A DNA stretch of 64,000 nt, taken from positions 124,001 to 188,000 of the forward strand of contig DASVQY010000064.1 of assembly GCA_036388895.1 (NCBI GenBank). The letters run 5' to 3'. The DNA comes from SXVE01 sp036388895 (GTDB taxonomy: Bacteria > Acidobacteriota > Blastocatellia > Pyrinomonadales > Pyrinomonadaceae). This document shows, one piece after another, positions 34,818 through 43,112 of this stretch. The position numbers were made by a program, and so were the translations under genes. How positions within the stretch are numbered: the first letter of the stretch is position 1; each line of letters starts with the position of its first letter. A model generated the notes under the pieces. That model was not told the origin of the DNA. It worked only from the letters and a program-made list of their open reading frames with translations, and searched no databases.

Positions 34818-35261
34818 ATGCCATATCCAGAAATAATGATTCACGGAATGCGTCAAGAATTAGCGCAAATCGGAATTGAAGAAACAAAAACAACTGAAGC
34901 GGTCAAAGACGCGGTGGAAAATACGGAAGGAACCGTTATGGTCGTCGTTAATTCGGTTTGCGGGTGCGCCGCAGGCGGCGTTCGACCGGGAATTGCGATG
35001 GCTTTGCAAAATTCAGAAGCGAAACCGGACAAAGCGATTACGGTTTTTGCCGGTGCCGATATTGACGCGACCGAAACGGCGCGTGATTATTTCGAAGGAT
35101 ACCAGCCGTCTTCGCCGGCAATCGGACTTTTGAAAAACGGCAAAGTCGTTCAAATGTTTGAACGCCGCGACCTCGAAGGTCGTCATCCGATGATGATCGC
35201 GCAGGCTTTAATTGACGCTTTCAATACGCACTGCACGAAATCGGAAGCCGCGAATAATTAA
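34818..35261 (+). CDS. BrxA/BrxB family bacilliredoxin
   Basis: The frame opens at 34743, but the ATG at 34818 with AAAAAGGA upstream gives the family start MPYPEIMIHGMRQEL. The protein has 147 residues. The active site is CGC (Cys48, Cys50) in NSVCGCAAGGVRPG, the atypical CxC motif of YphP/YqiW proteins. It should reduce bacillithiol- or other thiol-mixed disulfides on proteins or act as a weak disulfide isomerase. Which low-molecular-weight thiol this organism uses cannot be seen here. Confidence 0.93.
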   Translation: MPYPEIMIHGMRQELAQIGIEETKTTEAVKDAVENTEGTVMVVVNSVCGCAAGGVRPGIAMALQNSEAKPDKAITVFAGADIDATETARDYFEGYQPSSPAIGLLKNGKVVQMFERRDLEGRHPMMIAQALIDAFNTHCTKSEAANN

Positions 35262-35301
35262 TTTGTTTAAATAGCCGCTGCAAAGCGCGAAAGATAAAAA
35301 G

Positions 35302-35380
35302 AAAAAGCCGCAGAAGGCGCGATTTTGAAAGGTAATATTATTTTTACTTTTCAATCTGCAAGTCTTCAGCGGCTTTTTTG
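35302..35380. terminator. Bidirectional terminator
   Basis: AAAAAGCCGC (35302-35311) pairs perfectly with GCGGCTTTTT (35369-35378). A second nested stem (TTGAAAGGTA with TACTTTTCAA) lies inside. T-runs occur on both strands. It separates the convergent bacilliredoxin and YhhN genes. Confidence 0.85.
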
Positions 35381-35384
35381 ATTT

Positions 35385-36083
35385 TTATATCTTTGGGTTT
35401 GATATTTTGGGGATTTCCCGCAAATTTCGCAAACTTCCTTCCGTAATCAAAAATTGCCCGATTCCGTAAGTCAGCATTATAAAAACCGACGCGAAAGCGA
35501 ACGGCGCGACGAAACGATTTATTGCCAGAAGCGAGTCAGAAGCGACGAAAAGAACGGCACCGGAAACGCAGGTTGCTCCGAAATTTTGTTTGGCGAAATC
35601 GAAAGCGTGAAAACTCGCCAGAAGCATTAACGAAATAATTGCGCCGTAAATGAAAACCGGAATTTTTAAGTTTCCCAAATGCGGGAAAAGCAAAGCGTAA
35701 AATACAGTCAAATAAGCTGTAACAGCGATTATTGCAATCGGTTTTAACGAATTTTTGTTTTGATTATATTTTCTTATCCGCAAAAAATAAAAAATATAGA
35801 AAAGGTGCGCGATTAGAAAAGCAAGAAGCCCGAATATAAACAGATTTTTATGTATTTTATCGAGCAGCAAAATAATGTCTCCGAACCAGGAAAAAGCCAA
35901 CCCGCCGACGGTTAAAAATTTTAAGCCGATCAAATTGCGGCTTTTTACGGCGAAATAGACGAGCAAAATCAACATCAGCGACGGCTTCGTAACGAATTGC
36001 AAAGCGAGATTAGCGGTTAAATTGGCGAAACATTCTGCCGCTAGCGCCGAAAAGTAGACTGTGTAGAAGACTCTTAATTTCAT
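35385..36083 (-). CDS. YhhN family membrane protein (lysoplasmalogenase-like)
   Basis: A 232-residue polytopic protein with about eight membrane helices, matching the YhhN/TMEM86 family in length and layout. Conserved acidic positions in membrane helices are visible in FSWFGDIILL and VLFVASDSLLAINRF, which correspond to the two Asp-containing family motifs. Some members hydrolyse the vinyl-ether bond of lysoplasmalogens; whether this one does is not known. The C-terminus runs into the shared terminator. Confidence 0.88.
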   Translation of the reverse strand: MKLRVFYTVYFSALAAECFANLTANLALQFVTKPSLMLILLVYFAVKSRNLIGLKFLTVGGLAFSWFGDIILLLDKIHKNLFIFGLLAFLIAHLFYIFYFLRIRKYNQNKNSLKPIAIIAVTAYLTVFYALLFPHLGNLKIPVFIYGAIISLMLLASFHAFDFAKQNFGATCVSGAVLFVASDSLLAINRFVAPFAFASVFIMLTYGIGQFLITEGSLRNLREIPKISNPKI

Positions 36084-36175
36084 AAAAACTTGTTGCGTTA
36101 TAACAGCGAAAGTCGGTAATATGAATATGTTAAAGCGGTTTGCCGGAAAATCGTTCGTCCTTCCGAAAAAACTCG

Positions 36176-36643
36176 ATGTCAGATTACCAACGACAACATA
36201 TCAGATTCTCGCTCGATATTCCCGCCGTTCGCTTCTCGAAATTCGGTGAAAAGCAGGAAACGCTGCTGCATCAAATCAGCATCGGCGGATGTCTCGCCGA
36301 ATGGGACGAAAATGTTTTCACCGGCGACGAATTTCGCCTCGAAATTCAGATGCAGAATAAGAACTGGCTGCCGCTTCGGTGTAAAGCGCTTTACCGTTTT
36401 GAAAATAACGGAATCGGCATAAAATTCATTGATATTACGCGCTTCGAGCAGGAATTAATCGCCCGAATTATTTCCGACCGGCTCGCGCAGGAAGGTCTTC
36501 CACTGCAAATTGACCCGTTTTCGCAGCCCCAGCGATTTACCGAAAACACTGTTCCTCGCCTTACAGACCGCCGCCGCGAAGAAAACGAACTGCTCGAAAG
36601 AATTATGTCAAGCGACGAGCCTCAGGCAAGAAACGATAGATAA
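36176..36643 (+). CDS. PilZ domain protein
   Basis: 155 residues from the ATG at 36176 (MSDYQRQHIRFSLDIPAVRF); a TTG at 36140 is an alternative. The RxxxR motif is present in modified form as RQHIR. The D/NxSxxG motif appears as QISIGGCLA, with Gln at the first position. The rest of the beta-barrel (LRCKALYRFENNGIGIKFIDI) is typical. PilZ domains bind cyclic-di-GMP and control motility or exopolysaccharide. The shift at the second motif may weaken binding. The C-terminal tail is charged and probably disordered. Confidence 0.82.
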   Translation: MSDYQRQHIRFSLDIPAVRFSKFGEKQETLLHQISIGGCLAEWDENVFTGDEFRLEIQMQNKNWLPLRCKALYRFENNGIGIKFIDITRFEQELIARIISDRLAQEGLPLQIDPFSQPQRFTENTVPRLTDRRREENELLERIMSSDEPQARNDR

Positions 36644-36755
36644 ACACCTAAAACAAAGAGGTGCATTAAAAAATTAACGCACAGAATACAAAGCTAGCTT
36701 CCATATTAATGATGGATAAACTTCATAAATAACAAACTCTCTAATCTAAAACAAT

Positions 36756-37232
36756 ATGTATTTTCTGCTTACCTTTCTACTTATCTTAAGTTTGTGCATT
36801 TACTTTTGTGTTAAAACAGGAAATCTGACAACCTTGCTCGCCGGTGTTCTTAGCGGTGTAATTGTTACGAGCATTTGTTGTGTCATTGCTTGTTTATTGG
36901 AGGATAAACTGTTACCAAAGAGCGGAAGCTTTATTGGTTATGGTTTTTCTTGGTTCTGGGTTGCTTTGTTTACCGCTTTTTATGCCGTTCCTTTCGGGAT
37001 TGTGACAGGTATTTTATTAACTACTGCAAATGTAATTTGGAGATTAAATTTTCTTCAAAGTGTTGGTTTGGTCACCGGATTCGGTTTGATCATCTGTCTT
37101 TTATGTTTGCTTATAAGTGAAATCTTGAAAGAGGGAGTTTTCTTTACGGTTGGCGCAATAATTATAACTACTATAATTAACAGTGCAGCGATTTCCGCGA
37201 TTAATGGCTGGTTGCAGCAACCGTTGAAATAA
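36756..37232 (+). CDS. Hypothetical membrane protein
   Basis: A 158-residue protein with about five hydrophobic helices and short loops (LLTFLLILSLCIYFCV, then LTTLLAGVLSGVIVTSICCVIA, then FWVALFTAFYAVPFGIVTGIL, then SVGLVTGFGLIICLLCLLI). No family is recognised. Base composition is more A/T-rich and codon use differs from neighbours (few GCG and CGN codons), suggesting a recent arrival. No strong ribosome binding site is visible. No operon partners are apparent. Confidence 0.68.
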   Translation: MYFLLTFLLILSLCIYFCVKTGNLTTLLAGVLSGVIVTSICCVIACLLEDKLLPKSGSFIGYGFSWFWVALFTAFYAVPFGIVTGILLTTANVIWRLNFLQSVGLVTGFGLIICLLCLLISEILKEGVFFTVGAIIITTIINSAAISAINGWLQQPLK

Positions 37233-37333
37233 AAAGTTAATAAATCACTAGATGCACTCGCTCATCACGTACTTTCTTAAAAATGTTCTGTTTTGTGTCC
37301 GCATCAATTTGACCGCTAAACTGGTTTTGCCTT

Positions 37334-38761
37334 TCACTTCTTACCTTTCATATTTTCCATAATTTTTACGAATGAGGCTGATTTTAATTCATTTGCCTCA
37401 AGTCCCGTTTTTTTTATAATTTCTTCTTCTGTTATCGCTCCGCAGTTTAGTCCGCGCATAAAAAAGTTCAGAAGACCTTGCGCCGAAGCCGCGTCGTCGA
37501 AAGTGTTGCCGGTTGTCATCGCCTGCGTCGCTTTCCCGATAAATCCTTTCAATCTTTCTGCTTGAATGTCCTGAGACTCGAGGAAAAACGAATAAACGGC
37601 GGCGTAACGCGCGACTATCTGCGCCGGATGCAAATCCCAGCTTTGATAAAAGCCGTTGATTAATGAATAAGTTACGTTGTTGAAATGTTTGCGCCACGCG
37701 CGGTGTAGGATTCGCGTATTTTCTTTCAATTCATTAAGCGTGAGATTTTCGCCTTTATGAACCGGAACGGGCATTTCGGTCGTAACGGAATCGGAAAGGC
37801 GAACGTCGAGCGGCGCGAGCGAAATCTGCATCATTTGGCGCGCGAAGACGCATGCTTCATGCTGCAAATGTTGATGAACGCCGGAAATTCCGTAGCTCGC
37901 CGTGTAATCATAAGCGCCGAAATGAGCGGAATTGACGCGACCGTTTCCCGCCTCGACTAAACTTCGCAAAGCGATTTCGCCTTTTTTATTAACGATTGCC
38001 TGCGGCGTTTCGATCATAATTTCGATTTCAATCGCGCCGTTTTTCAAATCGCTTTGCTTTTCAAATTTCGTAAGCAGTTCGTCTAAAACTTCAACTTCTT
38101 CGCGCCGAACGATTTTCGGCAGCGTCACGACGAAATTTTCGGGCAGTTTTCCGCCGGTTTTTTCCAGAAGATTCGTCAGGAACAAATCTAAAGTCCGAAC
38201 AGCGCGGCGCCTGGTTTCCGTTTGCAGAGATTTGATGCGAAAGCCGCAAAAAGGCGTTATCGTGTTTTCGTGAAGAGCTTTGGCAAGCTCGTCCGATGCA
38301 GATACAGCGTGCGAATCTTCTTCTTCATTTGAACGAAAGCCGTAGCCATCTTCAAAATCAATCCGATAATCCTCGATTGGTTCGCGTTCGAGTTTTTGAA
38401 TGACGCGCTCGTAAATCTTGCGCGCAAACCACGCGTTGTAGTTCTCAGCTTTCGCTTTCGCTTCGTTTTCGGCGAATTGAAATTCAAGATTTTGAATCGC
38501 CTGTTCGTATTGCGGCAGCGTGTCAGCTCCCCTGAGCCACATTGCCCGCGCGAATTCAGTGAAGTTCGGCCCGTAAGTGTCTAAGGTCTTCAAGGCAATT
38601 TTTCCGAGCTTTTGCGGCGTGTCGAATTTGAAAAGATGTGCGCCGCCGTAAACGACGTGAACCGGGCTTCTTTCAGTCGAGGCGGCAATTGCTGAAGAAT
38701 CTGATTTTTCGAGCTTTGAAAATGCTTTTTTCAGCAGCGATTCGGAAAATGTCTTGTTCAT
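37334..38761 (-). CDS. CitE/malate-synthase-like C-C bond lyase (DUF6986 type)
   Basis: A 475-residue protein with a TIM-barrel of the HpcH/citrate-lyase-beta superfamily. Landmarks are DYRIDFEDGYGFRSNEEED (metal-binding acidic motif), LPKIVRREEVEVLDELL, IEIEIMIETPQAI and AHFGAYDYTASYGIS. The length and the extended N- and C-terminal regions match proteins I recall as DUF6986. The reaction is probably cleavage or formation of a C-C bond in a hydroxyacyl substrate; the actual substrate is unknown. It stands alone between a membrane protein and an antiporter. Confidence 0.82.
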   Translation of the reverse strand: MNKTFSESLLKKAFSKLEKSDSSAIAASTERSPVHVVYGGAHLFKFDTPQKLGKIALKTLDTYGPNFTEFARAMWLRGADTLPQYEQAIQNLEFQFAENEAKAKAENYNAWFARKIYERVIQKLEREPIEDYRIDFEDGYGFRSNEEEDSHAVSASDELAKALHENTITPFCGFRIKSLQTETRRRAVRTLDLFLTNLLEKTGGKLPENFVVTLPKIVRREEVEVLDELLTKFEKQSDLKNGAIEIEIMIETPQAIVNKKGEIALRSLVEAGNGRVNSAHFGAYDYTASYGISGVHQHLQHEACVFARQMMQISLAPLDVRLSDSVTTEMPVPVHKGENLTLNELKENTRILHRAWRKHFNNVTYSLINGFYQSWDLHPAQIVARYAAVYSFFLESQDIQAERLKGFIGKATQAMTTGNTFDDAASAQGLLNFFMRGLNCGAITEEEIIKKTGLEANELKSASFVKIMENMKGKK

Positions 38762-38864
38762 TTAAACTTTTGTATAGTTAAAACTTATTTCATCAGTCAA
38801 AAATTAATTTTAACGCGGAAATTTTTACTTCTGTTTGTAATGCTTCATTGACCAAATTTTTCTT

Positions 38865-40265
38865 TTATTCGTTTTCAGAATTTCCAGACACACTTCTTAT
38901 ACTTGGTTTACCTTCTTCTTGGGAAATTATTCGTTCATAAAGATCGAGAATCGGCTGCGTGGAAATGCCGTGAATCAAAATGCTCAAAGCCACAGTCGAA
39001 AGCGTAAGGCTCACTGCCTCGACCGCGTTTTTGCTGAAACCGTGATTCAGCGCGTAACTCAAATAATACAAACTTCCGATGCCGCGTATACCGAACCAGC
39101 CGAGCAAAAGGCGCTGCACTTTTCCGGTCGGCGTTCCGAGCAGAAAAATTTGTGTCGCCAGCGGTCGAATTACAAAGAAAAATGCTAGCGCCAGAGGAAC
39201 CGCACGCCAATCCCAATAAGTTGCGAGACAAATTCCGACAAGCACGACCAGAAGCATTTCGAGCAATCTTTCAGCCGTGTCGCCGAACGAAATGATTTCC
39301 GAAACGACGTGACCGGCGGCTTTTGACGGATTTTTTAATTCCTCTTCCGTTACGTTTGCGCTAACTAAATCTTCAGCGGGCGGATGTTCGTCTGAATTTA
39401 TCTCGCCTGTTTCATTTCGTTCGTTATTACTTTCGTGTACGGGATTTTTTTTGACTGTTCCCGTTTCAGCTCGGCGAAACCCGACGCCGGCGGCGAAAGC
39501 CGCCAAAAATCCCCAGGCGCCGACTGTTTCGGCAGCGAAATATGATAGCGCAATTAAAGCTAAAGCCAAAAAATCATTTGGTGCATCAGTGTCACGATGC
39601 CGACTGCGAAGCCAAATCGCCAGGTAACCGACGCCTTTTCCCAAAAAGTAACCGAGCAATAAACCGACCGGAACCGCCCAGATCAAACGATGCAGCGCCC
39701 AACCGCCGACCCAGCTACCCAGACCGTCGTTTTCCATCCACAAAAGACCGAAAATAACGAACGGAAATGCCGCGCCGTCATTGAATCCGGCTTCGCCCGA
39801 AAGACCGTAACGCATCCGGTCGTGGTCAGCCGAATCGCTGACGGCAACGCTGCTGGCTAGAACGGGATCGGTCGGTGCGAGAATTGCGCCGAGCAAAATC
39901 GAAACCGCCCAATCCAAACCGAATATAAAATGCGCGAAAACAGCGACTCCGGCGATTGAAGCGATCATAACCGGTCCGGCGAGACGAAACGACGCCGCCC
40001 AAGCCGGATCTTTAAAAGGCAGGCGCAATTTCAAACCGCCGACGAAAAGCGAAATGATAACGGCTATTTCAGTGAGATGTTCAAATAAAACTTTTGATTC
40101 AATGATATCAACGCCTATCAGATTGAATCCGATCGGACTGACCGCCAAACCGATAGCTAAATAAATTGATGAGGTCGTGACCGGCAGACGGCGCAAATAA
40201 GCCGACAACAAAGCCATAAAAAGGAGCAGCGCGCCGCTCAAAGCCATCCAGCCCAAAAAACTCAT
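38865..40265 (-). CDS. Cation:proton antiporter (CPA1/NhaP type)
   Basis: A 466-residue membrane protein with about 12 helices. The transport-site motifs APTDPVLASSVAVSDSADHDRMRYGLSGEAGFNDGAAFPFV correspond to the TDP unwound helix and the ND pair of electroneutral Na+/H+ exchangers. A long charged cytosolic loop (about 275-325, rich in Asn/Glu) interrupts the membrane part. The C-terminus is short. It probably exports Na+ or K+ in exchange for protons for pH and ion homeostasis. Cation choice cannot be inferred. Confidence 0.92.
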   Translation of the reverse strand: MSFLGWMALSGALLLFMALLSAYLRRLPVTTSSIYLAIGLAVSPIGFNLIGVDIIESKVLFEHLTEIAVIISLFVGGLKLRLPFKDPAWAASFRLAGPVMIASIAGVAVFAHFIFGLDWAVSILLGAILAPTDPVLASSVAVSDSADHDRMRYGLSGEAGFNDGAAFPFVIFGLLWMENDGLGSWVGGWALHRLIWAVPVGLLLGYFLGKGVGYLAIWLRSRHRDTDAPNDFLALALIALSYFAAETVGAWGFLAAFAAGVGFRRAETGTVKKNPVHESNNERNETGEINSDEHPPAEDLVSANVTEEELKNPSKAAGHVVSEIISFGDTAERLLEMLLVVLVGICLATYWDWRAVPLALAFFFVIRPLATQIFLLGTPTGKVQRLLLGWFGIRGIGSLYYLSYALNHGFSKNAVEAVSLTLSTVALSILIHGISTQPILDLYERIISQEEGKPSIRSVSGNSENE

Positions 40266-40485
40266 AAGTTTATTGAAACTTATTCTTTAATGCTTTGTAA
40301 AATTGTTGAAGGGATTAATTTTATGGTTAAAGTTGGGTTAAAACCATTGCAAGCTCTATTTTTGCTCGATTTTTAAATTTGGCAAATTACAGAAATTACC
40401 TTCAGGAAGTGTTAATCTTCCGAAAGAATGAGTAAGTTTAAGAAATTGCGACAGAAAATTCTCGATGGAAAACCCGACGTAATCA

Positions 40486-40832
40486 CTAAATCCCAAAAGT
40501 AGACTTTAAAAGGTTTCTCCAGAGTAACCATTGAAGAACAAATATAATGTTCATCAGCAGTAATCCTATATAGAAGCCCCATTCTTTTACCCTACTTTTT
40601 CCGCTACTAATAAACCCGAAATAAATAAGAATGATATAAAGAATAGGGACAAGAGGAAATCCTGCTAAGTTTAGAACTGTAAGATAAAGTAAAAAAAGGC
40701 GACGCCTCCCCAGACCGGAAATTTAATACTCAAAAGAAATAAACAATTAGCAATAATTAATATAATTAATCCAATTCCAAAAATGAGATTTGAGAAGGTG
40801 AAAAGCTCAATCATATTTTTATTGAAATAATT
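40486..40832 (-). pseudogene. Frameshifted small membrane protein
   Basis: The first part, from ATG at 40832 (MNYFNKNMIELFTFSNLIFG; ATG at 40811 also possible), encodes a hydrophobic helix and stops at 40671. In the next frame, translation continues as FLLYLTVLNLAGFPLVPILY, then IILIYFGFISSGKSRVKEWG, then FYIGLLLMNIIFVLQWLLWR and stops at 40486-40488. The frames join exactly at a run of seven A (40691-40697; T on the coding strand). One extra base there would give a continuous protein of about 115 residues with three to four membrane helices. It may be a real mutation, a sequencing error or slippage. No family is recognised. Confidence 0.65.
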
Positions 40833-42216
40833 CATCCAGCGCTTCTTCCAGATTCCGTACTCCAATAACTCTAATCCCCAGCAATTTTTCTAAGCCGGTT
40901 TTGTTCGACAGCGGCAGAATTAATTTTTTAAAGCCGAGCGTTTGCGCTTCTCTCGCGCGAACTTGTGCCTGCAAAACGCCGCGCACTTCACCGGTTAAGC
41001 CGACTTCGCCGAAAACCGCCGTGTCGGGAGCGATTTGCAGATTGCGGAAACTCGAAGCGATTGCCGCGATGACGCCTAAATCTGCGGCGGGTTCGTCTAT
41101 TTCTAATCCTCCGGCGACATTGATGAAAACGTCGTCGCTCGCCAGTTGAAATCCGAGCCGTTTTTCCAGAACGGCGATTAAAAGCGATGTTCGGTTGTAA
41201 TCAAAACCCTGCGCCATTCGGCGACCGGTGCCGAATTTCGTTCCCGAAACAAGAGCCTGAATTTCGACGAGCATCGGGCGTGTGCCTTCCATACAAACCG
41301 TGACGACCGAACCGCTGGCTCCTTCGGGTCGTTCCTGCAAAAAAACTTCCGAAGGATTTCCGACCGGGGATAAACCTTCGTTCGTCATTTCAAAAATCCC
41401 GATTTCGTTTGCCGCGCCAAAACGGTTTTTCGTCGCGCGGATGATGCGGTGATTGTGATGACGGTCGCCTTCAAAATACAAAACCGTGTCAACGATGTGT
41501 TCGAGCGCTTTCGGTCCGGCAATCGAGCCTTCTTTTGTGACGTGACCGATCAGGAAAACAGGCGTTCCGGTTTGTTTGGCGAAAATCATCAACGCTCCGG
41601 CGACTTCGCGCACCTGCGAAACGCTTCCGGGCGCGGATTCGATTTTTTCGCTGAATACCGTTTGGATAGAATCAACAATTACAGCATCGGGTTGTAATCT
41701 CTCAGTTTCCGCCAGAATGTTTTCGAGATTTGTTTCGGGCAAAAGATAAAGATTTTCGGCGTTGATGCCGAGCCGCTCGCCGCGCATTTTGATTTGCCGT
41801 TCGGATTCTTCGCCGGAAACGTAGAGGATTTTCGTGTTGTTCAGGCTGAGTTTGTCAGCGACCTGAATGACGAGAGTTGATTTGCCGATGCCCGGCGCGC
41901 CGCCGATTAAAACCAAGGAACCGGCAACGATTCCGCCGCCCAAAACGCGGTCGAATTCCGCGATTCCGCTCGAAGTTCGCGCATCGTCCTGCGATTCGAT
42001 GTCGTTGTAAGAAATCGGCGAGGTTACGCGAAAAGAACCGGAAGTCAGACGCGCGGCGCTCGCGGCGGAAACTTTTCCGGCAGGTTGCGGCGTCGGGCGA
42101 AATCTCTCTTCGACGAGGGAGTTATATTCGCCGCAATCGGGACATCTGCCGTGCCATTTGCGCTGTTGTCCGCCGCAATTCTGGCAGACGTAAATTGTGC
42201 TTGGAGTTTTTGCCAT
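40819..42216 (-). CDS. radA: DNA repair protein RadA
   Basis: A 465-residue RecA-related ATPase that extends recombination intermediates by branch migration. It has the N-terminal zinc finger (CQNCGGQQRKWHGRCPDCGE), Walker A GGAPGIGKST (about 99-108), the RadA-specific KNRFG motif (TKNRFGAANEIG) and a C-terminal Lon-like domain (about 290-465) with VFGEVGLTGEVRGV. All are intact. Its 3' end overlaps the start of the frameshifted membrane gene by a few codons. Confidence 0.96.
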   Translation of the reverse strand: MAKTPSTIYVCQNCGGQQRKWHGRCPDCGEYNSLVEERFRPTPQPAGKVSAASAARLTSGSFRVTSPISYNDIESQDDARTSSGIAEFDRVLGGGIVAGSLVLIGGAPGIGKSTLVIQVADKLSLNNTKILYVSGEESERQIKMRGERLGINAENLYLLPETNLENILAETERLQPDAVIVDSIQTVFSEKIESAPGSVSQVREVAGALMIFAKQTGTPVFLIGHVTKEGSIAGPKALEHIVDTVLYFEGDRHHNHRIIRATKNRFGAANEIGIFEMTNEGLSPVGNPSEVFLQERPEGASGSVVTVCMEGTRPMLVEIQALVSGTKFGTGRRMAQGFDYNRTSLLIAVLEKRLGFQLASDDVFINVAGGLEIDEPAADLGVIAAIASSFRNLQIAPDTAVFGEVGLTGEVRGVLQAQVRAREAQTLGFKKLILPLSNKTGLEKLLGIRVIGVRNLEEALDELFQ

Positions 42217-42221
42217 TTGGG

Positions 42222-42316
42222 TATTAGATAGTAGATAGTATTCAGTAGATATAATCCGATTTTTATTGAAATTATCAGATTATTATACTATTGACTGCTG
42301 TTCACTATCTACTGAG
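42222..42316. repeat. TAGATAGTAG-type intergenic repeat
   Basis: ATTAGATAGTAGATAGTATTC on the left and CACTATCTACTGAG on the right are partly reverse complementary. The left part also contains a short direct repeat. It lies between the divergent radA and SDR-like genes, where their promoters should be. Confidence 0.6.
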
Positions 42317-42319
42317 TTT

Positions 42320-43042
42320 ATGCCCGCTCAATCAATTCACGCTTTCGCCGAAAAAGTCGCGCTGATTACCGACGGTGATAGTCCAATCGGTCGCGCCGTC
42401 GCTTTGCAGCTCGCTTTGCAGGGCTGTTACGTTACCGTCGGCTTTTCGCAGATTTCCGAATCGAATCAAAGCGCTTTAGCCGAACTGCAAAATCTCGGAA
42501 CGCTTGCCGCCGCAATCGAAGCTGACGTTTCGACAATCGAAGGTGCAAAGCGATTGGTCGGCGCGGTCGAAAATATGTTCGGGCGGCTCGATTTGCTCGT
42601 CAACTGTTTGAAATTTCGCGCCGATTCGTCGTTTGAACAAGTAACGGAAGATGTTTTCGCGAAAACATTCGACGTTAATACAAAAGCCGCTTTTTTCGTC
42701 ACGCAGGAAGCGATTCGCTTGATGAAACCGCGCCCGAAACCGAAAATTGTCAACGTCGCTTCGGCTGTTGATACGCCCGAAAGCGAGCAGAATGTTTTAT
42801 TTGCCGCTTCGCAAAACGCTTTAATCGGATTGACGAAATCTCTCGCAGCGGCTTTGCCGCAAAAATTCAGGGTCAACGCCGTCGCGGTAAGTGAAAAACA
42901 AGCGTCGCGTGAAAACGAACTCGACGCCGAACTTTTTCGACCGAAAACAGGCGTATCCGAAGACGACGCGGCGCGAACGATAGTTTACCTGCTTTCTTCG
43001 GAAGCAATCGCCTTGAACGGTCAAATATTAAAAATTCAGTAG
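42320..43042 (+). CDS. Degenerate SDR-fold protein lacking catalytic Tyr and Lys
   Basis: 240 residues from the ATG at 42320 (MPAQSIHAFAEKVALIT); the frame opens upstream inside a repeat. The overall SDR fold is clear: LITDGDSPIGRAVALQLA, FGRLDLLVN, FDVNTKAAFFVTQEA, KIVNVASAV and LIGLTKSLAAALPQKFRVNAV. The active-site YxxxK is FAASQ (Phe161, Gln165). The Gly-rich loop TGxxxGIG reads TDGDSPIG, with two glycines lost, and NNAG reads NCLK. Ser148 and Asn120 remain. It is therefore probably not an oxidoreductase and may be a binding or regulatory pseudo-enzyme. It is not disrupted by stops. Confidence 0.85.
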   Translation: MPAQSIHAFAEKVALITDGDSPIGRAVALQLALQGCYVTVGFSQISESNQSALAELQNLGTLAAAIEADVSTIEGAKRLVGAVENMFGRLDLLVNCLKFRADSSFEQVTEDVFAKTFDVNTKAAFFVTQEAIRLMKPRPKPKIVNVASAVDTPESEQNVLFAASQNALIGLTKSLAAALPQKFRVNAVAVSEKQASRENELDAELFRPKTGVSEDDAARTIVYLLSSEAIALNGQILKIQ

Positions 43043-43112
43043 TTGTTAAAAATTTATAGAGATATAAAATTTACGTTATCGGTAAAATTAATTTCGTGTT
43101 AATATTTAGGCA

